A stretch of DNA of 64,000 bases, from NCBI GenBank assembly GCA_020846875.1, contig JADLDB010000042.1, forward strand, positions 1 to 64,000, in the 5' to 3' direction. Origin of the DNA: Myxococcales bacterium. GTDB taxonomy: Bacteria > Myxococcota > Myxococcia > Myxococcales > Myxococcaceae. The notes under the pieces were generated by a model. It did not search any database and was not told the DNA's origin. It saw nothing but the letters and a program-made list of their open reading frames with translations. Position 1 is the stretch's first letter, and each line of letters begins with the position of its first letter. This document shows positions 52,870-61,825 of the stretch, piece after piece. The translations under genes and the position numbers were made by a program.

Positions 52870-53211
52870 TCAGGGCGCGCAGGTGTTCTTCTTGTCGCAC
52901 TTGTCCAGCGTGGCCAAAAAGTCGATCAGGCTCGCGCAGGACGTGTTGTCGATCGCCTTGAAGCACGCGTCGATCGCCGCGCTGTTCACGTGCCCCTCGC
53001 ACACCGACGTGGGCCACGCGTCCAGCCAGAAGGTGCGCTGCCGCGTCAGGCACTCCTCGTACGTCGGGTACGTCTTCCCCGAGCCGATCTGGTCGCACCG
53101 CTGGTAGTAGCCGCAACCCTTGGTGGCCGCCTGCTCACGCGCCGCGTCCAACGACCAGCCGCACCCGCTCAGCCCCCACACCACCGCCATCGCGAACAGG
53201 CGACCTCTCAT
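52870..53211 (-). CDS. Small Cys-rich lipoprotein (DUF6184-like)
   Basis: 113 aa. Signal peptide with lipobox LSGC (Cys17). Nine Cys in total (17, 33, 39, 54, 71, 83, 92, 105, 111), in CGYYQRCDQIGSGKTYPT, EECLTRQ, SVCEG and DACFKAIDNTSC, which resembles the DUF6184 Cys-rich family seen in myxobacteria. Function unknown, but the number of paired Cys suggests a disulfide-stabilised surface protein. It is convergent with the cyclic-nucleotide-binding gene and follows the Kelch-protein gene on the same strand after 47 nt. Confidence 0.75.
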   Translation of the reverse strand: MRGRLFAMAVVWGLSGCGWSLDAAREQAATKGCGYYQRCDQIGSGKTYPTYEECLTRQRTFWLDAWPTSVCEGHVNSAAIDACFKAIDNTSCASLIDFLATLDKCDKKNTCAP

Positions 53212-53258
53212 GGGTTCAAACGGTACAGCCCCCCTCGGCCGCCTGCCAGCCTTCTTCG

Positions 53259-55172
53259 TCAGTACTCCCAGAGGTCCTGCAGGTAGCTGCTGCTCCCGTA
53301 GCCTCCGAAGAGCACCAGCCTGCCGCGCGAGTCGTCGAACACCATCACCGACCAGCCCCTCGTCGAAGGCGCCGTCGCCATCGCTGACCAGGCGGTACCG
53401 TTGTAGGTCGCCGCGCCTGCGACCGTGCTCCCTCCAGAGCTGGCGTTGCCCCCCACCAGCACGCTGAGGCCGCTGGGGACGTCGAAGCCCATCGCCACGC
53501 GCTGGCGCGCGCTGAGCGGCGCGGTCGTCACCTGCTGCCACGTGCTCGCCCCGAGCTCCCAGGTGTCTCCCAGGTAGCCCATGGAGCCCATGCCCCCGAA
53601 GACGACGAGCCGCGAGCGCGCTGTGTCGTACGCCACCCCCATTCCCCGGCGCGCAGAGGGCCCCGTGCCACCGATGGCGCGCTGCGCCCAGGTGGTGCCG
53701 TCCCATTCCCACACGTCGTTGAAGTCGATGGCGTCGTTGGTCCCACCGAAGAGCACCACGCGCTGCCGCAGCGGATCCCACGCGCCCCCCATGCTGTGAC
53801 GCGGTGACGGGGACGCTCCGGGTGAGTGCTGCGTCCAGCTCGTGCCGTTCCACGTCCAGGTGTCCGAGCGCGGGCTCCCGTCGTCACCCCCGAAGACCAC
53901 GGTCTGCTGGTTGAGCCGGTCGAAGACCATGAGCGCGTTGCGGCGGGCCGACGGCCCGGTCACGTTGCGCTGGACCCACGTGCTGCTCGCGGGCGCGTAC
54001 TCCCAGAGATCTCCCAGGACGCCGACGCTGCTCTCACCGCCGAAGACGACCACGCGCCGCCTCACGCTGTCCCACGCCATCATGTGGTCGGAGCGAGCGG
54101 GCGGCCCACCAGAGACGGTGACCTGCGCCCAGGCCCGGGCGGCGCCACACACGCCGCCATTGCAGACCACCCCCAGCGCGCAGAGCGAGCTCGTGCCGCA
54201 GCGACACCCCGCGGGTCCACAGTTGTCGGCGCGGGAGTCGCACGCCGCGCAAGCGCCCCCCGCGGTGCCGCACTGGGTGGCTGATCCAATGACGCAGAGC
54301 GCGCCGGCGCAGCAGCCCGTCGGGCACGTCGTCGCGTCGCACACGCACTGGCTGTTGAAGCAGCGCTGCCCTGTGGTGCACGCCGGCCCCGTGCCGCACC
54401 GGCAGCTCCCGGTGCCGCAGTTGTTCGCGACGGTGGGGTCGCACGCCGTGCACGCCGCGCCCTGGGTGCCGCACGCGCTGGTCGACGGCGCCAGCACGCA
54501 GGTGGTGCCCTGACAGCACCCCCCACCACACGACGTGGCGTCACACACGCACTGGCTGTTCACGCACCGCGAGCCGCTCGCGCACGGCGCTGCCGTACCG
54601 CACTGGCACCCGCCGCTGTCGCAGTTGTCGGCCCTGCTGAGATCGCAGGCCATACACGCGGCGCCGTTCGCGCCGCACGCCGCCGTCGAGATGGCCGTGA
54701 CGCAGGTGCCGCCAGCGCAGCAGCCAGCACAGTTGGTGCACGAGCCTCCCCCACCACCCGTCGCGCCACCTCCACCACCCGTCGCCCCTCCTCCACCGCC
54801 CACCGCCCCTCCTCCACCGCCCACCGCCCCGCCTCCACCGCCCACCGCCCCGCCTCCGCCGCCCGTGGCGCCCCCTCCTCCACCCGTCGCCCCACCTCCG
54901 CCGCCTACCGCGCCCCCTCCACCGCCCGTGGCGCCCCCTCCGCCCCCTGCCCCTGTCGTGATGCAGATGCCGAACGAGCACGCCTGCGAGCCGATGCACG
55001 TGATGCAGATGCCGCCGTTCGCGCCGCAGTGATCCACCGACGGAGGCTGACACTCCCCTGTGGTGTCACAGCACCCCGCGCAGGTGGTGGGGGAGCAGAC
55101 CTTCGAGGTCGGCTGGCCACAGGCCGCGAAGAAGGCGAGGGCCATCGCCAGGAAACACACGTTGCGCGTCAT
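53259..55172 (-). CDS. Gly-rich/Cys-rich/Kelch lipoprotein
   Basis: 637 aa. Signal peptide with lipobox FAAC (Cys18). Residues 25-75 are Cys-rich. About 76-143 is a run of heptads of GGGGGAT/GGGGGAV, a very low-complexity linker. Three Cys-rich units follow (CCAGGTCVTA...CGANGAACMACD...CQCGT and two relatives). The C-terminal 300 residues contain six or seven Kelch-type strands, each with VVFGG or LVLFGG and DLWEY/DTWEL (galactose-oxidase-like beta-propeller). No catalytic Cys-Tyr pair was found, so a binding role is likelier than oxidase activity. The lipid anchor plus linker suggests a propeller held away from the outer membrane. Confidence 0.82.
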   Translation of the reverse strand: MTRNVCFLAMALAFFAACGQPTSKVCSPTTCAGCCDTTGECQPPSVDHCGANGGICITCIGSQACSFGICITTGAGGGGGATGGGGGAVGGGGGATGGGGGATGGGGGAVGGGGGAVGGGGGAVGGGGGATGGGGGATGGGGGSCTNCAGCCAGGTCVTAISTAACGANGAACMACDLSRADNCDSGGCQCGTAAPCASGSRCVNSQCVCDATSCGGGCCQGTTCVLAPSTSACGTQGAACTACDPTVANNCGTGSCRCGTGPACTTGQRCFNSQCVCDATTCPTGCCAGALCVIGSATQCGTAGGACAACDSRADNCGPAGCRCGTSSLCALGVVCNGGVCGAARAWAQVTVSGGPPARSDHMMAWDSVRRRVVVFGGESSVGVLGDLWEYAPASSTWVQRNVTGPSARRNALMVFDRLNQQTVVFGGDDGSPRSDTWTWNGTSWTQHSPGASPSPRHSMGGAWDPLRQRVVLFGGTNDAIDFNDVWEWDGTTWAQRAIGGTGPSARRGMGVAYDTARSRLVVFGGMGSMGYLGDTWELGASTWQQVTTAPLSARQRVAMGFDVPSGLSVLVGGNASSGGSTVAGAATYNGTAWSAMATAPSTRGWSVMVFDDSRGRLVLFGGYGSSSYLQDLWEY

Positions 55173-55250
55173 GAACCAGAGGAAACCCGGACCTCGCCGC
55201 CCTGTGCAAGGAATCTTCGCGCGATCACCGGGGACCTGCGCCTCGCCGCG

Positions 55251-56861
55251 TCAGCCGGCCCCGTCGGACGGCCACGCCCAGCTGGAGGCGTCGAAGCCCG
55301 CGCTGTCCGGCCGGGTGTCGTCCTCCAGGTAGTCCTTGCGATCCATGGTGCGGCAGTTGATCGCGAAGGCCACGTCCAGCTCGGAGAGCCGGTCCCGCCC
55401 TTCCAGATCGGCGCGCGTCCTCGCCAGCTTGAGGATCCGATCGTGCGCCCGGGCCGAGAGGCCGAAGTCACGTACCGCTTGCTCCAGCAGCTTCCGGGCG
55501 CGCTCCGGCGTGGCTCCGTAGCGGCGCAGCAGCGCCGGCCCCATCTGCGCGTTGCAGAACACCCCGGGCGTGTCCCGGAAGCGATGCGCCTGCCGCTCGC
55601 GGGCCACCTCCACGCGCGACCGGTACCAGGAAGACGTTCGCGGCTCGAGGGTCAGCCGGGTGATGGACTCCACCGCCACCGGTCGCGTCTCCAGGGTGAT
55701 GTCGATCCGATCCAGCAGCGGGCCGGAGATGCGCCCGTGGTACTCGCGCACCCGCAGCCCCGGGCACTTGCAGAGCCGCTCCGGCACCTTGAAGTAGCCG
55801 CAGGGGCACGGGTTCATCGCCGCCACCAACATCACGTCGCAGGGGTAGCTGACGTGGTGGTTGGCGCGGGCCAGGCGCACCACGCCCTCCTCCAGCGGCT
55901 GGCGCAGCACCTCCAGCACGTTGCGGCGGAACTCCGGCAGCTCGTCGAGGAACAGCACCCCCCGGTGCGCCATCGACAGCTCGCCCGGCCGCGTCATCGG
56001 CCCGCCGCCCACCAGCCCCGCGTCGCTGATGGTGTGGTGCGGCGCCCGGAAGGGGCGCTGGGTGAGCAAGCCCCGTCCGTCCGCCAACAGGCCCAGCACC
56101 GAGTACACCTTGGTCACCTCCAGCGCCTCGGCGAAGGACATCGCCGGGAGGATGGTGGTCATCCGCCGCGCCAGCATCGTCTTGCCGGAGCCGGGAGGCC
56201 CGTAGAGCAACACGTTGTGCCCGCCGGCCGCCGCCACCTCCAGCGCCGCCTTGGCGTCCTCCTGGCCGCGCACCTCCGCGAAGTCCAGCTCGTCGATGGC
56301 CCGCTCCGGGTGGGCCGGCCGCGCCCCGCGCTGGAAGGGCACCAGCGGCGCCTCCCCCGACAGGTGCCGCACCGCCTCCTGCACGCTGGACACCGCGATG
56401 ACGTCGATGCGATCGACCAGCGACGCCTCCACCGCGTTGGCCTGGGGCACAATGACGCCGCGGAAGCCGAAGTCTCGCGCGGCGATCGCCAGGGGCAGCA
56501 CCCCGCGAATCGGCTTCACCGCGCCGTCCAGCGACAGCTCCCCGCCCACCAGCCACGGCGCCAGCACGTCGGCCTGCAACTGCCCGCTCGCCGCCATCAC
56601 CCCCAGCGCGAGGGGCAGCTCGAAGGTGGCGCCTTCCTTCCTCAAATCAGCCGGCGCCAGGTTCACCGTGATCCGCTTCTGCGGCAGGTGGTAGCCGCCG
56701 TTCTTCAGCGCCGACACCACCCGCACCTTGGACTCCCTCACCGCCCCGTCCGGCAGCCCGACGACGTTGAAGAAGGGCATGCCCAGGGACATGTCCACCT
56801 CCACCTCCACCACCACCGCGTCCACGCCCACCAACGCGCCCGACCGCACCCGTGCCAACAC
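55251..56861 (-). CDS. comM: YifB/ComM-family AAA+ ATPase
   Basis: 536 aa. Hexameric helicase-type ATPase; Vibrio ComM drives branch migration during natural transformation. It starts LARVRSGALVGVDAVVVEVEVD, with PRGLPDGA-like PFFNVVGLPDGAV and the PALTVNLAPADL pattern. Walker A is GPPGSGKTMLARR (K227), followed by the Mg-chelatase region and the Zn-type CPCGYFKVPERLCKC. GTG 56861 was chosen: AAGGAGG lies 5 nt upstream and the protein then opens on the conserved LARVRSG. The longer frame adds 66 residues including a hydrophobic stretch not typical of the family. The C-terminal 25 residues are acidic and extra. Confidence 0.9.
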   Translation of the reverse strand: MLARVRSGALVGVDAVVVEVEVDMSLGMPFFNVVGLPDGAVRESKVRVVSALKNGGYHLPQKRITVNLAPADLRKEGATFELPLALGVMAASGQLQADVLAPWLVGGELSLDGAVKPIRGVLPLAIAARDFGFRGVIVPQANAVEASLVDRIDVIAVSSVQEAVRHLSGEAPLVPFQRGARPAHPERAIDELDFAEVRGQEDAKAALEVAAAGGHNVLLYGPPGSGKTMLARRMTTILPAMSFAEALEVTKVYSVLGLLADGRGLLTQRPFRAPHHTISDAGLVGGGPMTRPGELSMAHRGVLFLDELPEFRRNVLEVLRQPLEEGVVRLARANHHVSYPCDVMLVAAMNPCPCGYFKVPERLCKCPGLRVREYHGRISGPLLDRIDITLETRPVAVESITRLTLEPRTSSWYRSRVEVARERQAHRFRDTPGVFCNAQMGPALLRRYGATPERARKLLEQAVRDFGLSARAHDRILKLARTRADLEGRDRLSELDVAFAINCRTMDRKDYLEDDTRPDSAGFDASSWAWPSDGAG

Positions 56862-57250
56862 CGTCGCCTCCTTGTCCTCGCGCTCGAGGGCGCGTGACGT
56901 CACCGGGAGCAAGGCGGGGACCAGCGACAAGCCGGACGCTCCACAGGCAGCGGCTCCAAGGAGGATTCTCAAGAGTCGAGGGGGCCAGTGGAGTGCGCGC
57001 ACCGCTCCCATCCTCAGGACGCTGTCCCGCGACGCGGACAGTGCGGGCTCGCCGTCCACCTCGCATGCCCACCCTCCCAGGTGATTGGCGTACGCCGCGG
57101 TGCGGGTGATCGCGGGCGGAGTTGTCGCGCCGTGGCCGGGCTTCTCGAAGGCGCCAGCCAGGAACCAGTGTCAGGCCGCGCGCAGCGGCGGTACGTGTGT
57201 TGATTCCGGCTGGTTCTGCTAGCCAACGCGGAACAGGCATGTGAGGAGCG
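56862..57250. other. Divergent intergenic region, no gene seen
   Basis: 389 nt between comM and the membrane/TPR gene. No complete ORF with family support. A short hairpin (GGCTGG...CTAGCC) stands near 57210-57225 just before the start region of the rightward gene. Promoters for both genes should lie here, but none is clear. Confidence 0.4.
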
Positions 57251-59099
57251 GTGGGGCGGTTCCTCTCTCCCCTTCTCCACGTCATGCGCGCAGGCGAAAG
57301 GAAATCCTCCAAGCCCGGGCGAGTGCCCTCCCCGGCAGGGGCCCCCCGCCAGCTCTGGCTCCTGGCTGCCCTCGGAGTGGGCACGCTGGTGCTCTATGTG
57401 CCCTCCATCGGCAACGGCCTCACCAACTGGGACGATCCGGACTACGTCACCAACAATCCCTTCTCCGCGCTCGGCCTCTCCGGAGTGGTTGCTGCCTTCA
57501 CCCGCCCCTTCGACGGCACGTGGTACCCGCTGACGCACGCGACCTACGTGCTGCTCCGGGTGCTGGACGCCCCGTTGTCGGTCGCGCACTTCGTCCAGAT
57601 TCTGCTGCTGGCCATCGCCGTCGCGCTCGTGCCGCTGGCGCTGGAGGCTTTCCGGGTGCCTCGCACCGCGGGCGTCGTCGCGGCCCTGTTGTGGGCCGTC
57701 CACCCGCTGCGGGTGGAGTCGGTCGCGTGGCTGGCCAACCTGAAGGACACCCTGGGGATCACGCTCACTGTTCTTGCGTTCGCGCTCTATGGCGTCGACC
57801 GCCGGAAGAGCAGCCTGGTGGCCTTTGGAGCAGCCCTCCTCGCCAAGTCCGCCTTCTTCGGCGTGGCCCTGCTGGTTCCCCTCATCGAGCTCCTCAAAGG
57901 CAGCACTCGGCGGCAGGCCTTCCAACGGGCGTGGCCCTGGGTGCTCGTCGGCGCCGCAATCGCCGTAGTGGCGGCTGCGCTCCACCTCACCAACGTGAAT
58001 CGGCCGCCGGCCATCGACCTGCCGGAGCGCTTCGCCACCGCGTTGTGGACGCCCTGGTGGTACCTCGCGCGTGTCGTCGTCCCGCTGACGCCCAGGGCCG
58101 TCTACGACTTCGCACCCGTTCACCCCGGAGAGTTGCGCTTCTGGGGGGGCACTGGGCCTGGGGGCCGCCCTCGCGGCGGCGGCCTGGCGATGGAGGGGCA
58201 TCGCGGTGGTGGCCTTCGCTGCCCTCGTGGCGCTGGCTCCTGTGGGCGGGCTCGTCCCACTTCGTTTCCTCGTCGCGGATCGTTACACGCTCATCCCCTC
58301 GCTTGCCTTGTTCGCTGGCCTTGCGACCTGGGGCGAAGCGAGGATGAGGCCACGCGTCCTGCTGGCCGTTGCTGCGGTATTGGCGTGTGTTTGGGGCGTG
58401 CAAAACGTCCACTACCAGCGCGCGTGGTCCGACGGTGTGGCGCTGTGGGAACACACCGTCGCCGCGACACCCGCCCATGCGACCGTGAGGATGAACCTCG
58501 CCGACGCCTACCTCTCTGCCGGACGAGCCGCGGACGTTCGAACGCAGACGCTCGCTCTGCTCGATCGTCGGCCGGGCGATGCGCGGGTGTTGGGGCAGCT
58601 CTACTGGCTGTCGGGCATCGTCGATCGAGCTCCGCCCGAAGAGCTGGACCGGCGCGCCGCGCGGCTGGTCGACGCGGGTTTCGAGGCGAGCGCCGTGCTC
58701 GACGAGGCGGACTGGTGCCTGTCGCGAAGCTTCGCCTCCTGTGCAGAAGCCCTGCTCGTCTACTCGCCCAGCGTCCAGGCCGCGCCGCGCGCGCTCCGGA
58801 TGCGTTCGGCGCTCGCCCGGAGACAGCAGAAGGCCCTCGAAGCGGTGGACCTCGCTGCCCGTGCCATCGCCGCCGGTGAGCCCCGCGCCACCGTCGAACT
58901 CGTCTACGCCCTGACCGACGCCGCGCGGCCCGAGGAGGCCCTTCGCGAGGCCGTGCGCCCCATGCCTGATGCTCTGAGCAGCGCGCTGCTGCGCGGCGCC
59001 AGGGCCTACGCCCTCCATCGCCTCGGCCGGGTGGAAGAGGCCCGGCAGGAAAGCGCCGCCGCGATGGACGCTCTTCGCGCGCTGGGCAGCGTCCCCTGA
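57251..59099 (+). pseudogene. Polytopic membrane/TPR (TMTC-like) protein gene with a frameshift
   Basis: The N-terminal frame (57251 to about 58144) has a family-like start (LYVPSIGNGLTNWDDPDYVTNN) and many membrane helices (to about residue 298). It then runs out of register at a G7 run, 58143-58149. Dropping one G gives ELRFW-GALGLGAALAAAAW and joins smoothly to the frame ending at 59099, which supplies further helices (LVADRYTLIPSLALFAGLA) and a C-terminal TPR-like region (VRMNLADAYLSAGRAADVR). The corrected protein would be about 615 aa, of the GT-C/TMTC style found with envelope glycosylation. This is either a true frameshift or a homopolymer sequencing error. The start is GTG 57251, with AGGAG 5 nt upstream. 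Confidence 0.75.
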
Positions 59100-59120
59100 T
59101 CGGTCGAACCGAGGCCGTTC

Positions 59121-60689
59121 TCACGGGCCGCGTTCACTCGGCAGCGCCGGGGAGACAGCAGGCGCCACGCCGAGCGTCGGCCACACCGTCGCGTTGCGCC
59201 GGCCGTCCACCGTGCGCCGCGCCTCGTAGGGCTGGCAGCCGCGCGCCTCGAAGGCGTCCTGCCAGGCGCGAAAGCTACCGCCCGCCTTCCACGCGTCGTA
59301 CGCGGCCAGGCCCGCCTCCGGCCCGCACTGGGCCAGCAGGTACTCCACCCACGCCCAGCGGGCGCTGGTGGGCCGGAGCTCGGCGCGTCCCTTGAGCCCC
59401 TTGCGCAGGCGCGTGAGCCGCGCTTCCACCACGTCGATCCCCGCGAAGGGGGAGCCGTCCAGCGGGCTGTTCCGCTTCGCGACGAAGGGCGCCACCCCCA
59501 GCGCCACCGGGAGGATCTTCGTCAGCTCCAGCGTGAAACCCACCAGCTCGTCGAGGTCCGCGTCCGTCTCGAGCGGCAGCCCCACGATGCTGTACACCTT
59601 GAGCCGCTTCAGGCCCGCTTCCTTCGCCAGCCGCGCCGCGTTGAGGAGCTGCGCCTCGGAGTGCTTTCGGTCCACCAGCTCCCGCATCCTCTGGCTGGCC
59701 CCGTCGGACGCCACCGTCAGCACCTTCGCCCCACCCCGCCGGAGCGCCTGCACCAGGGGCAGCGTCAGGCGATCGGCCCGAAGCGACGACACCCCCACCT
59801 CCCTGCCGCCGCCGACGATCGCCTCCAGCAGCTCGACGATGCGCGGGTGATCCGTCACCGCCGCGCCCACCAGCCCGACCCGCTTCGCCTCGGGTGGAAT
59901 CAGCTCCAGCACCCGCTCGGGAGGCACGGTGCGCATGCCGCCGTTGGTGGTGCGCCGCATCACGCAGTAGTGGCAGCCCCGGCTGCACCCGCGCTCCGGC
60001 TCGATGAGGAACATGTCCTTGAGCTCGGTGTGGGGGGTGAGGATCTGCGAGCGCGCCGGCAGCCGCTCGTCCGACGCCTTCATCACGAAGAAGCGGCTGT
60101 CCGCCCTCGAGAGGCCCGGCACCCGGAAGCCCGGCCGCCGCGCCAGCCGCTCCAGCACCGCCCGCTTGCCCCCGCCCGCCTGCACCTCGTCCATCAGCTC
60201 GTGCACCAGGTCGTCCGCTTCCCCCTGTACCACCACGTCCACGAAGGGCTCCAGCGGCTCGGCGTTGGAGAAGGTGAGCGGCCCTCCGGCCACCACCAGC
60301 GGCGCGGCCTCGGGGCGCTGCTCCCGGAAAGCGCTCAGCCCCGCCGCCTCCAGCAAGGTGAAGACGCCCGCCAGCTCCAACTCGTAGGCCACCGAGAAGG
60401 CCAGCACCGGGAAGGCGTCCAGCGGCGTCAGCGTCTCCTCCGACACCGGCGTCACCCTCGCCTGCGCCCAGGCCTCCACGTCGTCGGGCACGAAGACGCG
60501 CTCGGCGGACACCCCCACGTGGGAGTTGAGCTCCCGGTAGATGGCCTGGAACCCCAGGCTGGACATTCCCACGTGGTAGGGGCTGGGGTAGCAGAGCGCC
60601 ACCCGCAGCTCTGCCGTCTTCTGCAGGCGCCCCCGCTCCGCCTCGCCGCGCCGGCGGAGGCCTTCCAGCAGCTCGTACCGCGTGGCCAT
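59121..60689 (-). CDS. Radical-SAM protein (B12-binding-type, TIGR03960-like)
   Basis: 522 aa. The N-terminal part (VALCYPSPYHVGMSSLGFQAIYRELN) and PLVVAGGPLTFSNAEPLEPFVD resemble the family's cobalamin-binding-like domain. The radical-SAM motif is C235-x3-C239-x2-C242 (EPERGCSRGCHYCVMRR), followed by GMRTVPPERVLELIP and VSSLRADRLTLPLVQALRRGG. The reaction is unknown; relatives in this group act on tRNA or are of unknown role. ATG 60689 has GGAAGGG about 5 nt upstream. It is downstream of the lipoprotein gene at 60785 on the same strand, but a terminator lies between. It converges on the frameshifted TPR gene with a 21-nt gap. Confidence 0.88.
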   Translation of the reverse strand: MATRYELLEGLRRRGEAERGRLQKTAELRVALCYPSPYHVGMSSLGFQAIYRELNSHVGVSAERVFVPDDVEAWAQARVTPVSEETLTPLDAFPVLAFSVAYELELAGVFTLLEAAGLSAFREQRPEAAPLVVAGGPLTFSNAEPLEPFVDVVVQGEADDLVHELMDEVQAGGGKRAVLERLARRPGFRVPGLSRADSRFFVMKASDERLPARSQILTPHTELKDMFLIEPERGCSRGCHYCVMRRTTNGGMRTVPPERVLELIPPEAKRVGLVGAAVTDHPRIVELLEAIVGGGREVGVSSLRADRLTLPLVQALRRGGAKVLTVASDGASQRMRELVDRKHSEAQLLNAARLAKEAGLKRLKVYSIVGLPLETDADLDELVGFTLELTKILPVALGVAPFVAKRNSPLDGSPFAGIDVVEARLTRLRKGLKGRAELRPTSARWAWVEYLLAQCGPEAGLAAYDAWKAGGSFRAWQDAFEARGCQPYEARRTVDGRRNATVWPTLGVAPAVSPALPSERGP

Positions 60690-60727
60690 GACCCTTCCCA
60701 AGCAGCTTTGGGCCCCGAAACGCAAGA

Positions 60728-60759
60728 AGCCCCCGCCTCTCGATGGGGAGGCAGGGGCT
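60728..60759 (-). terminator. Rho-independent-type terminator of the lipoprotein gene
   Basis: 12-bp stem on the coding strand (AGCCCCTGCCTC with GAGGCGGGGGCT, one G-U), 8-nt loop, followed by TCTTGCGTTT. It lies 25 nt after the stop of the 60785-61813 gene and 38 nt before the radical-SAM start. Confidence 0.6.
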
Positions 60760-60784
60760 CCTCGTCACCTCTTCAGGACGACGA

Positions 60785-61813
60785 TCAGTCCTTCAAGTCG
60801 TCGAAGGTGACAGACGGCGTGCAGAAGCCCACCGTCATGTCGCACTTCGGCATGAACTCCGGGTTCATGCCCGAGCCCAGCACCCGCTGGCCCATCAGGA
60901 TGAAGCCCGTGTCGCAGCCGCCATCGGTGCTGATGGTCGCAGGGCCGCCCATCTCCGGGAAGCACTGGACATTCAGGTTCTCCTTGGGGTTGCACTCCTC
61001 GTCCGCGTACTCCTGGGTCACCCCGTCGGCGGTGGTGGAGCAGTGCAGCTCCGGCCAGAAGGCGAAGGCATCGAAGTTCGCCACACAGTTCCCCTCGGTG
61101 TACTTCAGCTTGGCGCGCCACACCGTGCCGGGGGCCTTGGAGGAGGCGAGGATCTCGAACGCGGACCACTCGGTGTTGACGGTGAGGGCCGGGAACGTCT
61201 CCGTGCCGCCGTCGATCAGGTCCACCACCTCTTCCTGGAAGTTCTGCACCGTGGCAGAGAAATCGGTCGCAGTGCACACCCCATCGGTGGGGTACTGCGG
61301 CAGCTTGGCCGTACCCAGCACGTTGGCCTGGTCTGGATCGGCCGGGTCCACCCGGTAGACCGGATCGGGAACTGGCATGCATACGTTCTCCTCCGCCGGG
61401 TCCCCTGAGGCGACGCACATGTCACAGAGGACTTCTTCGCCATCGACCAGTGAGCCGAACAGCGAGCAGTCGTTGGACGGATCTGAGTCCGCGGAGAAGG
61501 TGAAGCCGTTGTACATGTCGATCGCCGGCGACGTCTTGATGTGCATGGTGAAGCCACCCGACACCGGCTGGGTGGACCCCATGGCGGGCGGCAGGCGCGA
61601 CCGCTGCGTCCCCACCAGGAGGTACGGCATGTCACCGCACGTCCCGGTGGCGTCGACCTTCGTCAGGGCGACGTGGTACGGGGTGATGCCGAGGCCCGCG
61701 GACGAGCCCTGCACCGAGCACTCCGGCGTGGGCTGAGACGCGAAGCACCCCGACAGGGCAAACCCCGCAACCGCCGCCACCAGACCGAGCAATCCGATTC
61801 GCAAGGAGTTCAT
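60785..61813 (-). CDS. Lipoprotein of unknown family, downstream of an Oar-like receptor
   Basis: 342 aa. Signal peptide with lipobox LSGC (Cys23). The mature protein is strand-rich with about a dozen Cys (for example CGDMPY, CDMCVASGD, EENVCMPV, NVQCFPEMGG, GGCDTGF, KCDMTVGFC), so disulfides are likely. No family was recognised. It starts 12 nt after the receptor stop, so the two are almost surely one operon; a receptor-lipoprotein pair acting in uptake or adhesion is a reasonable idea but not shown. ATG 61813 has AAAGGA upstream. Confidence 0.75.
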   Translation of the reverse strand: MNSLRIGLLGLVAAVAGFALSGCFASQPTPECSVQGSSAGLGITPYHVALTKVDATGTCGDMPYLLVGTQRSRLPPAMGSTQPVSGGFTMHIKTSPAIDMYNGFTFSADSDPSNDCSLFGSLVDGEEVLCDMCVASGDPAEENVCMPVPDPVYRVDPADPDQANVLGTAKLPQYPTDGVCTATDFSATVQNFQEEVVDLIDGGTETFPALTVNTEWSAFEILASSKAPGTVWRAKLKYTEGNCVANFDAFAFWPELHCSTTADGVTQEYADEECNPKENLNVQCFPEMGGPATISTDGGCDTGFILMGQRVLGSGMNPEFMPKCDMTVGFCTPSVTFDDLKD

Positions 61814-61825
61814 GGTCGTGGTCCT

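Noticed and set aside
56862-57059. N-terminal extension of ComM with a hydrophobic stretch
   Set aside because: The strong AAGGAGG-GTG start at 56861 gives a normal family N-terminus.
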